This document shows positions 7,808 through 15,579 of a DNA stretch of 45,450 nucleotides, piece by piece. The notes beneath the pieces were generated by a model, which was not told where the DNA came from, did not search any database, and worked only from the letters and a program-made list of their open reading frames with translations. Within the stretch, counting starts at the first letter, position 1; the number at the start of each line of letters is the position of its first letter. Position numbers and translations under genes: made by a program. The stretch is from Aquirhabdus sp. (GTDB taxonomy: Bacteria > Pseudomonadota > Gammaproteobacteria > Pseudomonadales > Moraxellaceae), in NCBI GenBank assembly GCA_030150135.1, contig JASLGO010000033.1, positions 1 through 45,450 of the forward strand, read 5' to 3'.

Positions 7808-8851
7808 TTATTTTGCAGCGTAACGCGCTGACATTTTTTCAAGAGAAATCGGATTGATCTTGCTTGCGTTACCAGCAGTACCAAACTGTTGATAACGATC
7901 AATACAAACATCACGCATTGCCGTCACTGTTTTAGCAAAGAATTTACGTGGGTCAAATTCTGATGGATGCTCTGCCATGAAACGACGAATTGCACCAGTA
8001 GAGGCCAAGCGCAAGTCTGTATCAATATTGACTTTACGCACGCCATGTTTAATCGCCTCAACGATTTGTTCAACAGGCACACCATAAGTTTCTTTGATAT
8101 CACCACCAAACTCATTGATAATTTTTAACCACTCTTGCGGTACTGAGCTCGAACCATGCATCACTAAATGAGTGTTAGGAATTTTAGCGTGAATTTCTTT
8201 AATACGATCAATTGCTAAAATATCGCCTGTTGGTGGACGAGTAAACTTGTAGGCACCATGACTCGTGCCAATTGCAATCGCTAACGCGTCAACACTGGTA
8301 TCTTTTACAAATTGTGCAGCTTCTTCAACTGTTGTGAGCAATTGTGAGTGATCTAAAACACCTTCCGCACCCACACCATCCTCTTCACCAGCCATACCAG
8401 TTTCGAGGCTACCTAAACAGCCAATCTCACCTTCAACTGATACGCCACATGCATGAGCCAATTTGACCACTTCACGAGTCACATTGACATTGTATTCATA
8501 ATTAGTCGGAGTTTTACCATCCGTTCCCAATGAACCATCCATCATGACCGAACTAAAACCCAGCTGAATTGAGCGTTGGCAGATTTCTGGGCTTGTTCCG
8601 TGATCTTGATGCATCACAACTGGAATATGCGGCCACTCTTCGATTGCCGCTAAAATCAAATGACGCAAGAACGGGGCGCCAGCATATTTACGTGCGCCTG
8701 CACTTGCTTGCACAATGACAGGAGAATCAGTCTTATCCGCCGCTTCCATAATAGCGCGCATTTGTTCAAGATTATTGACGTTGAAAGCTGGAACGCCATA
8801 GCCATGTTCAGCAGCATGATCAAGCAACTGGCGTAACGAAATAAGTGCCAT
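7808..8851 (-). CDS. fbaA: Fructose-bisphosphate aldolase, class II
   Basis: Zinc-dependent aldolase that splits fructose-1,6-bisphosphate into dihydroxyacetone phosphate and glyceraldehyde-3-phosphate, or runs in reverse in gluconeogenesis. The 347-residue protein begins MALISLRQLLDHAAEHGYGV and shows the metal and catalytic segments VVMHQDHG, EGEIGCLGS and LVMHGSSSV, plus the phosphate-binding region around GVRKVNIDTDLR. This is the CbbA-like subgroup found in Pseudomonas and Acinetobacter. It lies in the same orientation as pgk, with a small lipoprotein gene between. The 212-base gap upstream contains the lipoprotein terminator and a long inverted repeat, so the gene probably has its own promoter. 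Confidence 0.97.
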   Translation of the reverse strand: MALISLRQLLDHAAEHGYGVPAFNVNNLEQMRAIMEAADKTDSPVIVQASAGARKYAGAPFLRHLILAAIEEWPHIPVVMHQDHGTSPEICQRSIQLGFSSVMMDGSLGTDGKTPTNYEYNVNVTREVVKLAHACGVSVEGEIGCLGSLETGMAGEEDGVGAEGVLDHSQLLTTVEEAAQFVKDTSVDALAIAIGTSHGAYKFTRPPTGDILAIDRIKEIHAKIPNTHLVMHGSSSVPQEWLKIINEFGGDIKETYGVPVEQIVEAIKHGVRKVNIDTDLRLASTGAIRRFMAEHPSEFDPRKFFAKTVTAMRDVCIDRYQQFGTAGNASKINPISLEKMSARYAAK

Positions 8852-8896
8852 AACTGAGACTCTTTATAAAAACGATGTGAATATGGTATGAAAACC

Positions 8897-8963
8897 ATCA
8901 GTCAAAAAACAATTTGCAGATTCTAACCTACTTATCTCTATTTTGGATGAGCTTTTGACTGAT
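8897..8963. repeat. 11-bp perfect inverted repeat upstream of fbaA
   Basis: ATCAGTCAAAA at 8897-8907 and its exact complement TTTTGACTGAT at 8953-8963, separated by 45 bases, between the lipoprotein terminator and the fbaA start at 8851. It could be a pair of operator half sites or an mRNA leader stem. I recognise no known regulator motif. Confidence 0.5.
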
Positions 8964-9010
8964 TTTATATCAACAACACCATCTGTGTTACAACAAAAAA
9001 CGCAGCACAA

Positions 9011-9039
9011 AAAAAACCTCGCAAAATGCGAGGTTTTTT
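9011..9039 (-). terminator. Rho-independent terminator after the lipoprotein gene
   Basis: Stem AACCTCGCA/TGCGAGGTT with a short AAA loop, flanked by A6 and T6 runs. It lies 24 bases downstream of the lipoprotein stop on the minus strand and separates that gene from fbaA. Confidence 0.88.
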
Positions 9040-9063
9040 ATCATGAAAACAGAATCATCTGAA

Positions 9064-9351
9064 TTATGATTTTGCTTTATCAGCAACTGCTTGAGCAGTG
9101 TTAGCAGTTGCTTGAGCAGCAGATGCAACAGCACCTTTAGCAGCATCAGTAGTTGCAGCTACGCCAGATGCAGCAGCAGTTTTAGCAGCATCAGCAGTTG
9201 CAGTTACACCAGATGCAGCAGCAGCGGTTGTTGCAGCTACACCAGATGCAGCAGCATTAACAGTAGAGTTAGCAGCGTCTTTTGCTTTGTCACAAGCAGT
9301 CAATGCCAATGGTAGAGCCAATGCAGCAACAACTAGAATTGAAGTTTTCAT
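9064..9351 (-). CDS. Small alanine-rich repeat lipoprotein
   Basis: A 95-residue predicted lipoprotein. A signal peptide (MKTSILVVAALALPL) ends in the lipobox LTAC, making Cys20 the likely lipidated N-terminus. The mature part is almost entirely A, T, S, V, G, K and D and contains three imperfect copies of an ASGVxATxxAA unit (about residues 35-73), ending in a lysine-containing amphipathic tail. Such composition suggests a long helix lying on or between membranes, like other small Ala/Lys-rich surface lipoproteins, but no family function is known to me. It has its own terminator and no operon partners. The reverse strand also has an open frame (serine/cysteine-rich), which is a composition shadow. 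Confidence 0.85.
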   Translation of the reverse strand: MKTSILVVAALALPLALTACDKAKDAANSTVNAAASGVAATTAAAASGVTATADAAKTAAASGVAATTDAAKGAVASAAQATANTAQAVADKAKS

Positions 9352-9501
9352 AAGTGTTTCCTATATAGATATATAAAGTTAAGTCACGAAGACCTGTTAC
9401 CAGAATAACATAGCATATGTGACAGAAAAAATACAATGTAACAAAAAGTGCTGCAATCTAAATAATAAAACTAGACTTTTTATCCAGATTGTCGAACAAG
9501 T

Positions 9502-10692
9502 TTACGATTCACATCGTGTGAGCAAAATCGCAACCGCTGGCAACACCTTTCCTTCAACAAACTCAAGGAATGCACCACCACCTGTAGAAATATAGCTAAT
9601 ATCTTCTGCAACATGATATTTATCAATCGCAGCTAACGTATCACCGCCACCCGCAATCGAGAATCCTTTATTTGCCGCGATCGCTCGCGCCAAAGTTTCG
9701 GTACCATAGCCGAACGCATCAACTTCAAATACACCTACTGGCCCATTCCATAAAATGGTCTTGGCTTGCTCGATATATTGTGCAAATTGCGCGCCAGTAT
9801 CAGAACCGATATCCAAAATCATATCCGTGTCACTAATCTCAGTTACTTTTTTAGTCACTGGAGTGCTATTCGCGACAAAATCCATAAAGTCGCCGCTCAG
9901 ATTACTCGCATCGATCACCACAACATCAGTTGGTAATGGAACATTGACTTTTGTGGCAATGCTTTTTGCAGTTTCGATCAAATCTGGTTCATATAATGAT
10001 TTACCAACATTGTAACCAGCAGCGGCAAGGAAAGTATTTGCGATACCACCACCCACGATGATCTGATCACAAATTCCAGCTAATGACGTTAATACATCGA
10101 GTTTTGTTGAGACTTTAGAGCCCGCAACAATTGCAACCATTGGTTTCTCTGGTGATTGCATCGCGCGACCCAATGCATCTAATTCAGCAGCAAGTAGCGG
10201 GCCCGCACAAGCCACTTTAGCAAATCGAGCAACACCTTCCGTTGATCCTTCTGCACGATGCGCAGTACCAAACGCATCCATCACAAAAACATCACAAAGT
10301 GCAGCATATTTCTGAGCTAACTCAGGATTATTTTTCTTTTCACCAGCATTAAAACGGACATTCTCAAGCAAGACCACTTGCCCAGCATTCACGTCTACAC
10401 CGTCCAAATAATCGGTCACCAAAGAAACTTCTTGACCTAAAGCTTTTGATAAATATTCGGCGACAGGCGCTAGTGAATTTTCAGTGCTATGCACGCCTTC
10501 TGTTGGACGGCCTAAATGTGAGCAAACGATAACAGCTGCGCCTTGCGCCAAAGCTGCTTTAATTGTCGGCAGAGCAGCGCGTAAACGAGCATCACTAGTG
10601 ATTTGACCATTTTTCACAGGAACATTGAGATCTTCACGGATTAATACACGTTTACCAGCTAAATCTAATTCTGTCATTCGTTTAAAATTCAT
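9502..10692 (-). CDS. pgk: Phosphoglycerate kinase
   Basis: Transfers phosphate between 1,3-bisphosphoglycerate and ADP in lower glycolysis and gluconeogenesis. The protein is 396 residues from the chosen ATG. Signatures are KRVLIREDLNVP near the N-terminus, SHLGRP, the substrate-binding block VRFNAGEKKN, the hinge region VAIVAGSKVSTK, the nucleotide loop GGGIANTF and AGGGDTLAAI near the C-terminus. A TTG at 10707 would add five residues and an ATG at 10701 adds three; MNFKRM at 10692 matches the usual beginning of the family. It is divergent from the DUF421 gene, sharing a 150-base intergenic region, and is on the same strand as fbaA. Confidence 0.97.
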   Translation of the reverse strand: MNFKRMTELDLAGKRVLIREDLNVPVKNGQITSDARLRAALPTIKAALAQGAAVIVCSHLGRPTEGVHSTENSLAPVAEYLSKALGQEVSLVTDYLDGVDVNAGQVVLLENVRFNAGEKKNNPELAQKYAALCDVFVMDAFGTAHRAEGSTEGVARFAKVACAGPLLAAELDALGRAMQSPEKPMVAIVAGSKVSTKLDVLTSLAGICDQIIVGGGIANTFLAAAGYNVGKSLYEPDLIETAKSIATKVNVPLPTDVVVIDASNLSGDFMDFVANSTPVTKKVTEISDTDMILDIGSDTGAQFAQYIEQAKTILWNGPVGVFEVDAFGYGTETLARAIAANKGFSIAGGGDTLAAIDKYHVAEDISYISTGGGAFLEFVEGKVLPAVAILLTRCES

Positions 10693-10849
10693 ACTACTCA
10701 TCGCCAAACAATCTCGCGGGTCACAAATGGAACGCGCATTGTAAATGAATTTTTCCTCGGAGCGTATTTCTAATTTTTTTTAAGTGTGCTAGAAGCCTCT
10801 ATCCTCGTAATCGTGTATCGTTCAAAAAACATATCGCATCGAGTGAACT

Positions 10850-11383
10850 ATGGATAATCTGATTACAAACCCCTATTTTAATGTTGCTTTACGCAGTCTA
10901 GCTGTTTATCTATTTATGCTACTTGCTATTAGGCTAACTGGGAAAAAAGAACTATCTCAACTGAATACCTCAGACGTCGTACTGATTTTATTGATCAGCA
11001 ATGCGGTACAAAATGCGATGGTTGGCACAAATACAAGCCTGTCTGGTGGGCTTATGGCTGCTGGAGTCTTGTTTATTGCGAACTACGGCATTAAAAAAAT
11101 GATGTATAAGAATAAAAATTTACATGACCTTCTTTCTGAGCGACCAGAAATACTCATTCATAATGGCATTTTGGACATCAAGAATTTGGAAAAACTAGGA
11201 ATTGATGATGATGAAATTCAAGAATCCATGCGTGAACATGGCGTTGAAAAACTTGTGGACGTCAAGCTTGCAATGCTGGAAATTGATGGCAACATCAGTA
11301 TTATTGCAGAAACGAATGGTCACCTAAGCCAAACTCATTACAAACGTCGTAAACAACATAAAACCCTAGGAAGTAAAAATTGA
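10850..11383 (+). CDS. DUF421/YetF-type membrane protein
   Basis: A 177-residue protein with three predicted N-terminal membrane helices (roughly 12-30, 42-58 and 65-82) followed by a soluble domain. The segments LAIRLTGKKELSQLNTSDVV and ISNAVQNAMVG are typical of the DUF421/YetF family; the remainder is the family's C-terminal alpha/beta domain with the ILIHNGILD and DVKLAMLEIDGNIS motifs. Biochemical function is not established. It stands alone on the plus strand, divergent from pgk, with a hairpin terminator overlapping its stop codon. Length is normal for short members of the family. Confidence 0.85.
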   Translation: MDNLITNPYFNVALRSLAVYLFMLLAIRLTGKKELSQLNTSDVVLILLISNAVQNAMVGTNTSLSGGLMAAGVLFIANYGIKKMMYKNKNLHDLLSERPEILIHNGILDIKNLEKLGIDDDEIQESMREHGVEKLVDVKLAMLEIDGNISIIAETNGHLSQTHYKRRKQHKTLGSKN

Positions 11384-11396
11384 CTTTCTAGGGTTC
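11361..11396 (+). terminator. Terminator hairpin at the DUF421 gene end
   Basis: Inverted arms AACCCTAG-GAAGT and ACTT-TCTAGGGTT enclose a short A-rich loop and are followed by TCTTAA. The stem includes the stop codon. Because ygfB converges from the right, it may serve both strands. The T-tract is poor. Confidence 0.6.
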
Positions 11397-11428
11397 TTAA
11401 AATAAATCAAGCTAAATGTGTTTGAGAA

Positions 11429-11962
11429 TCATCCAGCTGGTGCGTGATACAACAAAAAGAGTTTAGTCAGATTCTCAGGAATTTCATCCGCCATTTCTTC
11501 CATCAAATCAGGATTATTGCGGACGGTTTCAAGATCAGGTTCGCCTTCAATACCACTGAACACCATCATTGGCAATGTCAGCATAATCACATCTTCTTCT
11601 TCATCAGCTTGCTCAAACCAAGCCTCATCATTCAAGAATAATGCATCAACAAAGCCAACAGCCCAATCACCTAAACTTGAATCAACTGAAACTTCCTCAA
11701 TCTCAACAGGAAAACCAATATGCTCTTCATTGAGTAAAGTTTGCAAAATGTCATTTCGCCATAAATCCACTTGCTCAAGGATTGCTTTGGGAATATCTTT
11801 TTCATGCTCATCAAATAAATGTTTACGCCAATCTTTTAAGTCAGGGCCAACAACGGTTGCACACAAAAAACCATGCGTTGCCGCAAAATCCAGACCAAAC
11901 TCATTCGTTTCGCCATCTAAGTAGTCAGCTAGCAGATCTAGATCAAGCTCAAGGATCGCCAT
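11429..11962 (-). CDS. YecA/YgfB family (UPF0149) protein
   Basis: A 177-residue acidic cytoplasmic protein of the UPF0149 family, whose crystal structures show an all-helical fold but whose role in most species is unsettled. Family features are the N-terminal helix region LADYLDGETNEFGLDFAATH, then GFLCATVVGPDL, LGDWAVGFVDALF and the acidic C-terminal helices. Starts six codons upstream (GTG) are possible, but ATG at 11962 has GGAG eight bases ahead and matches the usual family beginning. It is convergent with the DUF421 gene and separated from the next upstream gene by about 230 bases. Confidence 0.8.
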   Translation of the reverse strand: MAILELDLDLLADYLDGETNEFGLDFAATHGFLCATVVGPDLKDWRKHLFDEHEKDIPKAILEQVDLWRNDILQTLLNEEHIGFPVEIEEVSVDSSLGDWAVGFVDALFLNDEAWFEQADEEEDVIMLTLPMMVFSGIEGEPDLETVRNNPDLMEEMADEIPENLTKLFLLYHAPAG

Positions 11963-12113
11963 GAGACACACTCCATACACAATAAGATTGCGCTACTCTA
12001 ACAAATTTGGGCACTGACAGGCGAAATTAAAAATAGTGTTTGTGTGAAAAGAATTCAAAACATTACAAGAGCGGCACATCATCGATAAAACGCGATGCAT
12101 TTTTATTAGATTT

Positions 12114-12147
12114 TGTAAATGCCGACATCATAAATTCGACATTTACA
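12114..12147. terminator. Hairpin between the small acidic gene and ygfB
   Basis: Arms TGTAAATG-c-CGA and TCG-a-CATTTACA give eleven pairs with one mismatch and a loop of about ten bases, about 50 bases after the stop of the minus-strand gene at 12195. The following stretch is A-rich rather than a clean T-tract, so termination is likely but not certain. Confidence 0.5.
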
Positions 12148-12194
12148 TAGAATGAAATCAACTTACTCAAATAACGACCTAAATGACTGAAACG

Positions 12195-12398
12195 TCAATC
12201 ATCTTCTAAATCAAAATCATATTCTTTTAAATGAGCTTGTAAGCGCTTTTCTTGCAAAATATCATCAATTAAACGCCGTTTCATTAATGATGCCTTGCTG
12301 GTATTCAGGGACTTATTTAACACTTCATTGTTAGGTAATAATTCTTCATCTACAAAGGCCTCATCAAGTTCAAAATCTTGATTTCCTGCACTAGTCAT
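12195..12398 (-). CDS. Small acidic protein, PA3496-like
   Basis: A 67-residue protein ending KRRLIDDILQEKRLQAHL followed by KEYDFDLEDD. This tail resembles the small gammaproteobacterial family often annotated PA3496-like (putative envelope integrity), whose hallmark is an Arg-rich helix followed by a Y-D-F-D-L end. There is no signal peptide or membrane segment. The ATG at 12398 has GGAG six bases upstream; longer readings start at ATG 12410 or TTG 12416. The N-terminal half is acidic and low in complexity, probably disordered. The gene stands alone in AT-rich DNA, with a hairpin downstream. Family assignment is by memory of the C-terminal pattern. Confidence 0.7.
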   Translation of the reverse strand: MTSAGNQDFELDEAFVDEELLPNNEVLNKSLNTSKASLMKRRLIDDILQEKRLQAHLKEYDFDLEDD

Positions 12399-12613
12399 CG
12401 CGCTCTCCATGAACAATTATTTTTTTTAAAAAACTATTCAATACAAATAGTTTATCGAAACTATATAAACACTTAATATGACAGTGTCAAGACAAAAACT
12501 AACGCAAATATAGAAAATATATCAATTTAAGCAAATATTTGAGTCGACTCTAGCCAAATTAACTAAAATCCTCAAATTTCATAGAACGCTATATAGAAAA
12601 TCAGATGAAAGAT

Positions 12614-13654
12614 TTAGGTCGCAAGCTGAAGCATTAGATTTTCCATCACCAATTGTGGATTAACATTTTGGCTTTGTCCTGCGATGAGAGAGACGATCCG
12701 TTGATCTACAGCAAGTAATGATTCTAGTGATACACGACTCTTGATTTGATTAAAGTGATTGCGATCCAAATCTGTTTGAACCAGTACATAACCGACATGC
12801 AACGCGATAACGTCGCGTAGGATCTGTCTCACTAAATCCAACCAATTTAAAAGTGGTAATTGTTTTTGCCAATATGTTGTCGCATCTAAAACAGTTCGCC
12901 GACCTGTTAAAATGGCAAGCCACGTCGCAAGCCATTGCCCACGTAATTGATATTGAGTTGTTGTTGCCAAAGTCACCGCTGCTAATGGTGCACCGCCCGA
13001 CAAGGCTAATAATAACTTGGCTTGTTCTACACTCACCACAGCTTCATCACGCACAAACTCAATCGCCATCTCTGGCGAAATGCGCCCAAGCGGAATTTGC
13101 TGAACACGACTTCGTATCGTTGCAGGCAATTGTAAAAATTGATCTGAAACCAATAAGATCATGACGCGAGGAGCAGGTTCTTCTAAAGTCTTGAGTAGTG
13201 CATTTGCTGCCGCAATATTCAAAGCCTCTGCTGGCTCAAAAATAACAACTCGCCACCCCTGCCCAGTTTGTTGCACAAACGGCATAAGGTCACGAATTTG
13301 ATCGATCTTAATCTGCCGACTTTGTTTACCTTTTGCATCAACTTCACGTGAAATACGCAACAAACTGGGATGATTCCCTACCTTAAGCCATGCACAACTT
13401 GCGCATTGTCCACAAGCTCCATCAGATGTTGGTGTATCGCACAATAACCAGCCTGCAACATGTTCCGCAAAGCGACGTTTCCCTGTTCCAGCAGCGCCAG
13501 TTAAAAGCACACCATGCGGTAAATTAGGCATTCTGCCAGTTAATTTATTCCACGCGTCACGTTGCCATGGCAGGAGTGGCAGAAAATGAGACTGTTCATG
13601 CTCAACTGAAGCAGATGGTTCATCGTCTTTAAGCTTCGCTGGAGTTTTCGCCAT
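12614..13654 (-). CDS. holB: DNA polymerase III delta prime subunit
   Basis: HolB is the stator of the clamp-loader complex that opens the sliding clamp. The 346-residue AAA+ protein has a Walker-like loop GAAGTGKRRF and a four-cysteine zinc module (C-x8-C-x2-C-x2-C in WLLCDTPTSDGACGQCASC), with the same spacing as E. coli HolB. It also has the sensor-1 region LLVSDQFLQLPATIRSR containing the conserved SRC-like turn, though Cys is replaced by Val here. An in-frame GTG two codons upstream is a possible alternative start; ATG at 13654 has AAGAGA upstream. It begins 12 bases after the kdsB stop, so it ends the exbB-exbD-msbA-lpxK-kdsB-holB run. Confidence 0.94.
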   Translation of the reverse strand: MAKTPAKLKDDEPSASVEHEQSHFLPLLPWQRDAWNKLTGRMPNLPHGVLLTGAAGTGKRRFAEHVAGWLLCDTPTSDGACGQCASCAWLKVGNHPSLLRISREVDAKGKQSRQIKIDQIRDLMPFVQQTGQGWRVVIFEPAEALNIAAANALLKTLEEPAPRVMILLVSDQFLQLPATIRSRVQQIPLGRISPEMAIEFVRDEAVVSVEQAKLLLALSGGAPLAAVTLATTTQYQLRGQWLATWLAILTGRRTVLDATTYWQKQLPLLNWLDLVRQILRDVIALHVGYVLVQTDLDRNHFNQIKSRVSLESLLAVDQRIVSLIAGQSQNVNPQLVMENLMLQLAT

Positions 13655-13666
13655 GAACACAATCTC

Positions 13667-14428
13667 TTAAATAAAAGCCGCTGCGCCTAATGCACGTAAT
13701 CGAAGTAGATCCTCAGGGGTATCTACACCTGCTGGTAAGGACACCAGCGCATCGGCAATTGCAATCCGACGACCTTGTTCAAGCACGCGTAATTGCTCTA
13801 GGCTTTCAATTTGCTCTAAAACACCCATAGGCCAAGTCACATAATCCTGTAACAATGCAACACGGTATGCATACAAACCCAAATGACGACGCGCTGTCTC
13901 AGGAACATGTGTAATGCCGTCCTTAAAGCCATCACGATCAAACGGCACGCTGGCACGACTAAAATATAGCGCCTCACCTGTCTGGCTGCGCACGACTTTA
14001 ACAATACTACTACGTGTAAATTCTTCTAAATGTAGAATCGGCTCACATAATGTCGCCATCGCACATTGACGATGTGTATCCAATAAATCTGCGACTTGCT
14101 CAACAAGTACGGGCGGCAATAACGGCTCATCACCTTGAATGTTCACCACCGTATCATCAGCAGCCCAGCCTTTGATTCTCGCAACTTCAGCTAGACGATC
14201 TGTACCTGAAGGATGATCAGCAGATGTCAGCACAACATCGACATCCGCATCGCGACACACTTGAGCAATGCGCTCATCATCGGTCGCCACACAAAGACTA
14301 TCAATTCCTTTTACCTTACGAGCTTGATCAACCACTCGCAGCACCATAGGTTTGCCGCATAAATCTAATAATGGCTTCCCTGGCAAACGTGTGCTTGCAT
14401 AACGCGCTGGAATCACAATATGACGCAT
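13667..14428 (-). CDS. kdsB: CMP-KDO synthetase
   Basis: KdsB activates 3-deoxy-D-manno-octulosonate with CTP to give CMP-KDO for attachment to lipid A; it is cytoplasmic. The 253-residue protein begins with the nucleotide-binding signature IPARYASTRLPGKPL (about 6-20) and has VATDDERIAQVC, NIQGDEPLLPP (the metal-binding DEP region), LYFSRASVPFDRDG and HLGLYAYR. Length and order of motifs are typical. The ATG has GAGAG six bases upstream. It sits between lpxK (52-base gap) and holB, in a cluster that supplies and flips lipid A and core. Confidence 0.97.
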   Translation of the reverse strand: MRHIVIPARYASTRLPGKPLLDLCGKPMVLRVVDQARKVKGIDSLCVATDDERIAQVCRDADVDVVLTSADHPSGTDRLAEVARIKGWAADDTVVNIQGDEPLLPPVLVEQVADLLDTHRQCAMATLCEPILHLEEFTRSSIVKVVRSQTGEALYFSRASVPFDRDGFKDGITHVPETARRHLGLYAYRVALLQDYVTWPMGVLEQIESLEQLRVLEQGRRIAIADALVSLPAGVDTPEDLLRLRALGAAAFI

Positions 14429-14480
14429 AAGAATCTCTCATTAATTTGTTTTTAATAAATTTCTAAATGAACTCAAGCAA

Positions 14481-15536
14481 TCAACGATGAGTTTGTCGAC
14501 GCTCTGTCAACACACCCAATTCAGCGAGCTGTGTATAAAGCAATGAATAACATTCTGGTGATAAAGATGCCTCCACAGGCAAAATCCAAACATTTGAATG
14601 AACTAGACCTTGTAATCTTGGAGCATCTTTTGCTGTCGTAATAATGGGTAAATCATCATTAAACTGGACATCACTGACTTGATAAGGATGGTGATCAGCA
14701 AATGGATGTTCGATCACATCAAACCCAAGATCACGTAAGCTATTAAAAAATCGTGATGGATTTCCAATACCTGCAACTGCATGCACTCGCTGCGGAGGCT
14801 GTGGCGGCAAAACATGACGATCAGATAAAGACTCATTCAACGATAGCGGCTCTAATTCGCCAGACACTAAATGCATTCGATAAGGAGAACCCTCGCCTCC
14901 ATGTTTTACTAGACCATGCTCAATCACGGTTGCTGTTTCAAGACGATCTGAGCTTTCACGCAAAAAACCAACAGGCAATAGCCAACCAGAACCCAAACCT
15001 CGATCAATATCCAGCACAATCCATTCTAAATTTCGACCTAGTGCTAAGTGTTGCAAACCATCATCACTCAAAATGAGATCTAATGGACGTCCTTTTTGTG
15101 CTGCATCTGCAAGCAAGGACTCAATAGCAGCTTGACGATTTGCACCGACTGCCAGCACAACACCAGTTTTTTGTACAATTAATAACGGTTCATCGCCCAC
15201 ATCTTTAGCAAGATCATTCGTTTGAACAATATGAGGAAACATCGCTTGATTTCCACCATATCCACGACTAATCACGCCCACATTGAGATGTTGCTCTTGA
15301 GTTAAGTAGCGTACCAACTCAATGAGTAAGGGTGTTTTTCCACTACCACCCACTGTGATATTCCCAATGACCATCACAGGAACAGGTGACTGATACGCTT
15401 TTTTAATCTTCAAACGATATAAGGTACGCTGAATACCTGTGACCAAAGCATAAAGCAACGACAAAGGCAGTAGCCATAACAACCATCCTGATTGCTTCGC
15501 CCATGCCCTTGGAAATGCAGTCTTTAAATCGATCAC
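14481..15536 (-). CDS. lpxK: Tetraacyldisaccharide 4'-kinase LpxK
   Basis: LpxK phosphorylates the 4' position of the lipid A disaccharide at the cytoplasmic face of the inner membrane. The 351-residue protein has an N-terminal hydrophobic anchor (LLWLLPLSLLYALVTGI, about 19-35), the P-loop GNITVGGSGKTP (about 58-69), VISRGYGG, GDEPLLI, LILSDDGLQH (catalytic Asp region) and TTAKDAPRL near the end. The start is GTG at 15536, supported by AAGG six bases upstream. It lies directly downstream of msbA, the classic msbA-lpxK pairing, and upstream of kdsB. Confidence 0.96.
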   Translation of the reverse strand: MIDLKTAFPRAWAKQSGWLLWLLPLSLLYALVTGIQRTLYRLKIKKAYQSPVPVMVIGNITVGGSGKTPLLIELVRYLTQEQHLNVGVISRGYGGNQAMFPHIVQTNDLAKDVGDEPLLIVQKTGVVLAVGANRQAAIESLLADAAQKGRPLDLILSDDGLQHLALGRNLEWIVLDIDRGLGSGWLLPVGFLRESSDRLETATVIEHGLVKHGGEGSPYRMHLVSGELEPLSLNESLSDRHVLPPQPPQRVHAVAGIGNPSRFFNSLRDLGFDVIEHPFADHHPYQVSDVQFNDDLPIITTAKDAPRLQGLVHSNVWILPVEASLSPECYSLLYTQLAELGVLTERRQTHR

Positions 15537-15579
15537 ACAGCACCTTTTAGAGTCTTATTAAGTCGTGACTGATCAAACA

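Noticed and set aside
9091..9315. Plus-strand open frame rich in Ser and Cys opposite the lipoprotein gene
   Set aside because: It is the complement of GCA/GCT repeats in the lipoprotein gene, has no ribosome binding site, and its composition reflects the repeat only.
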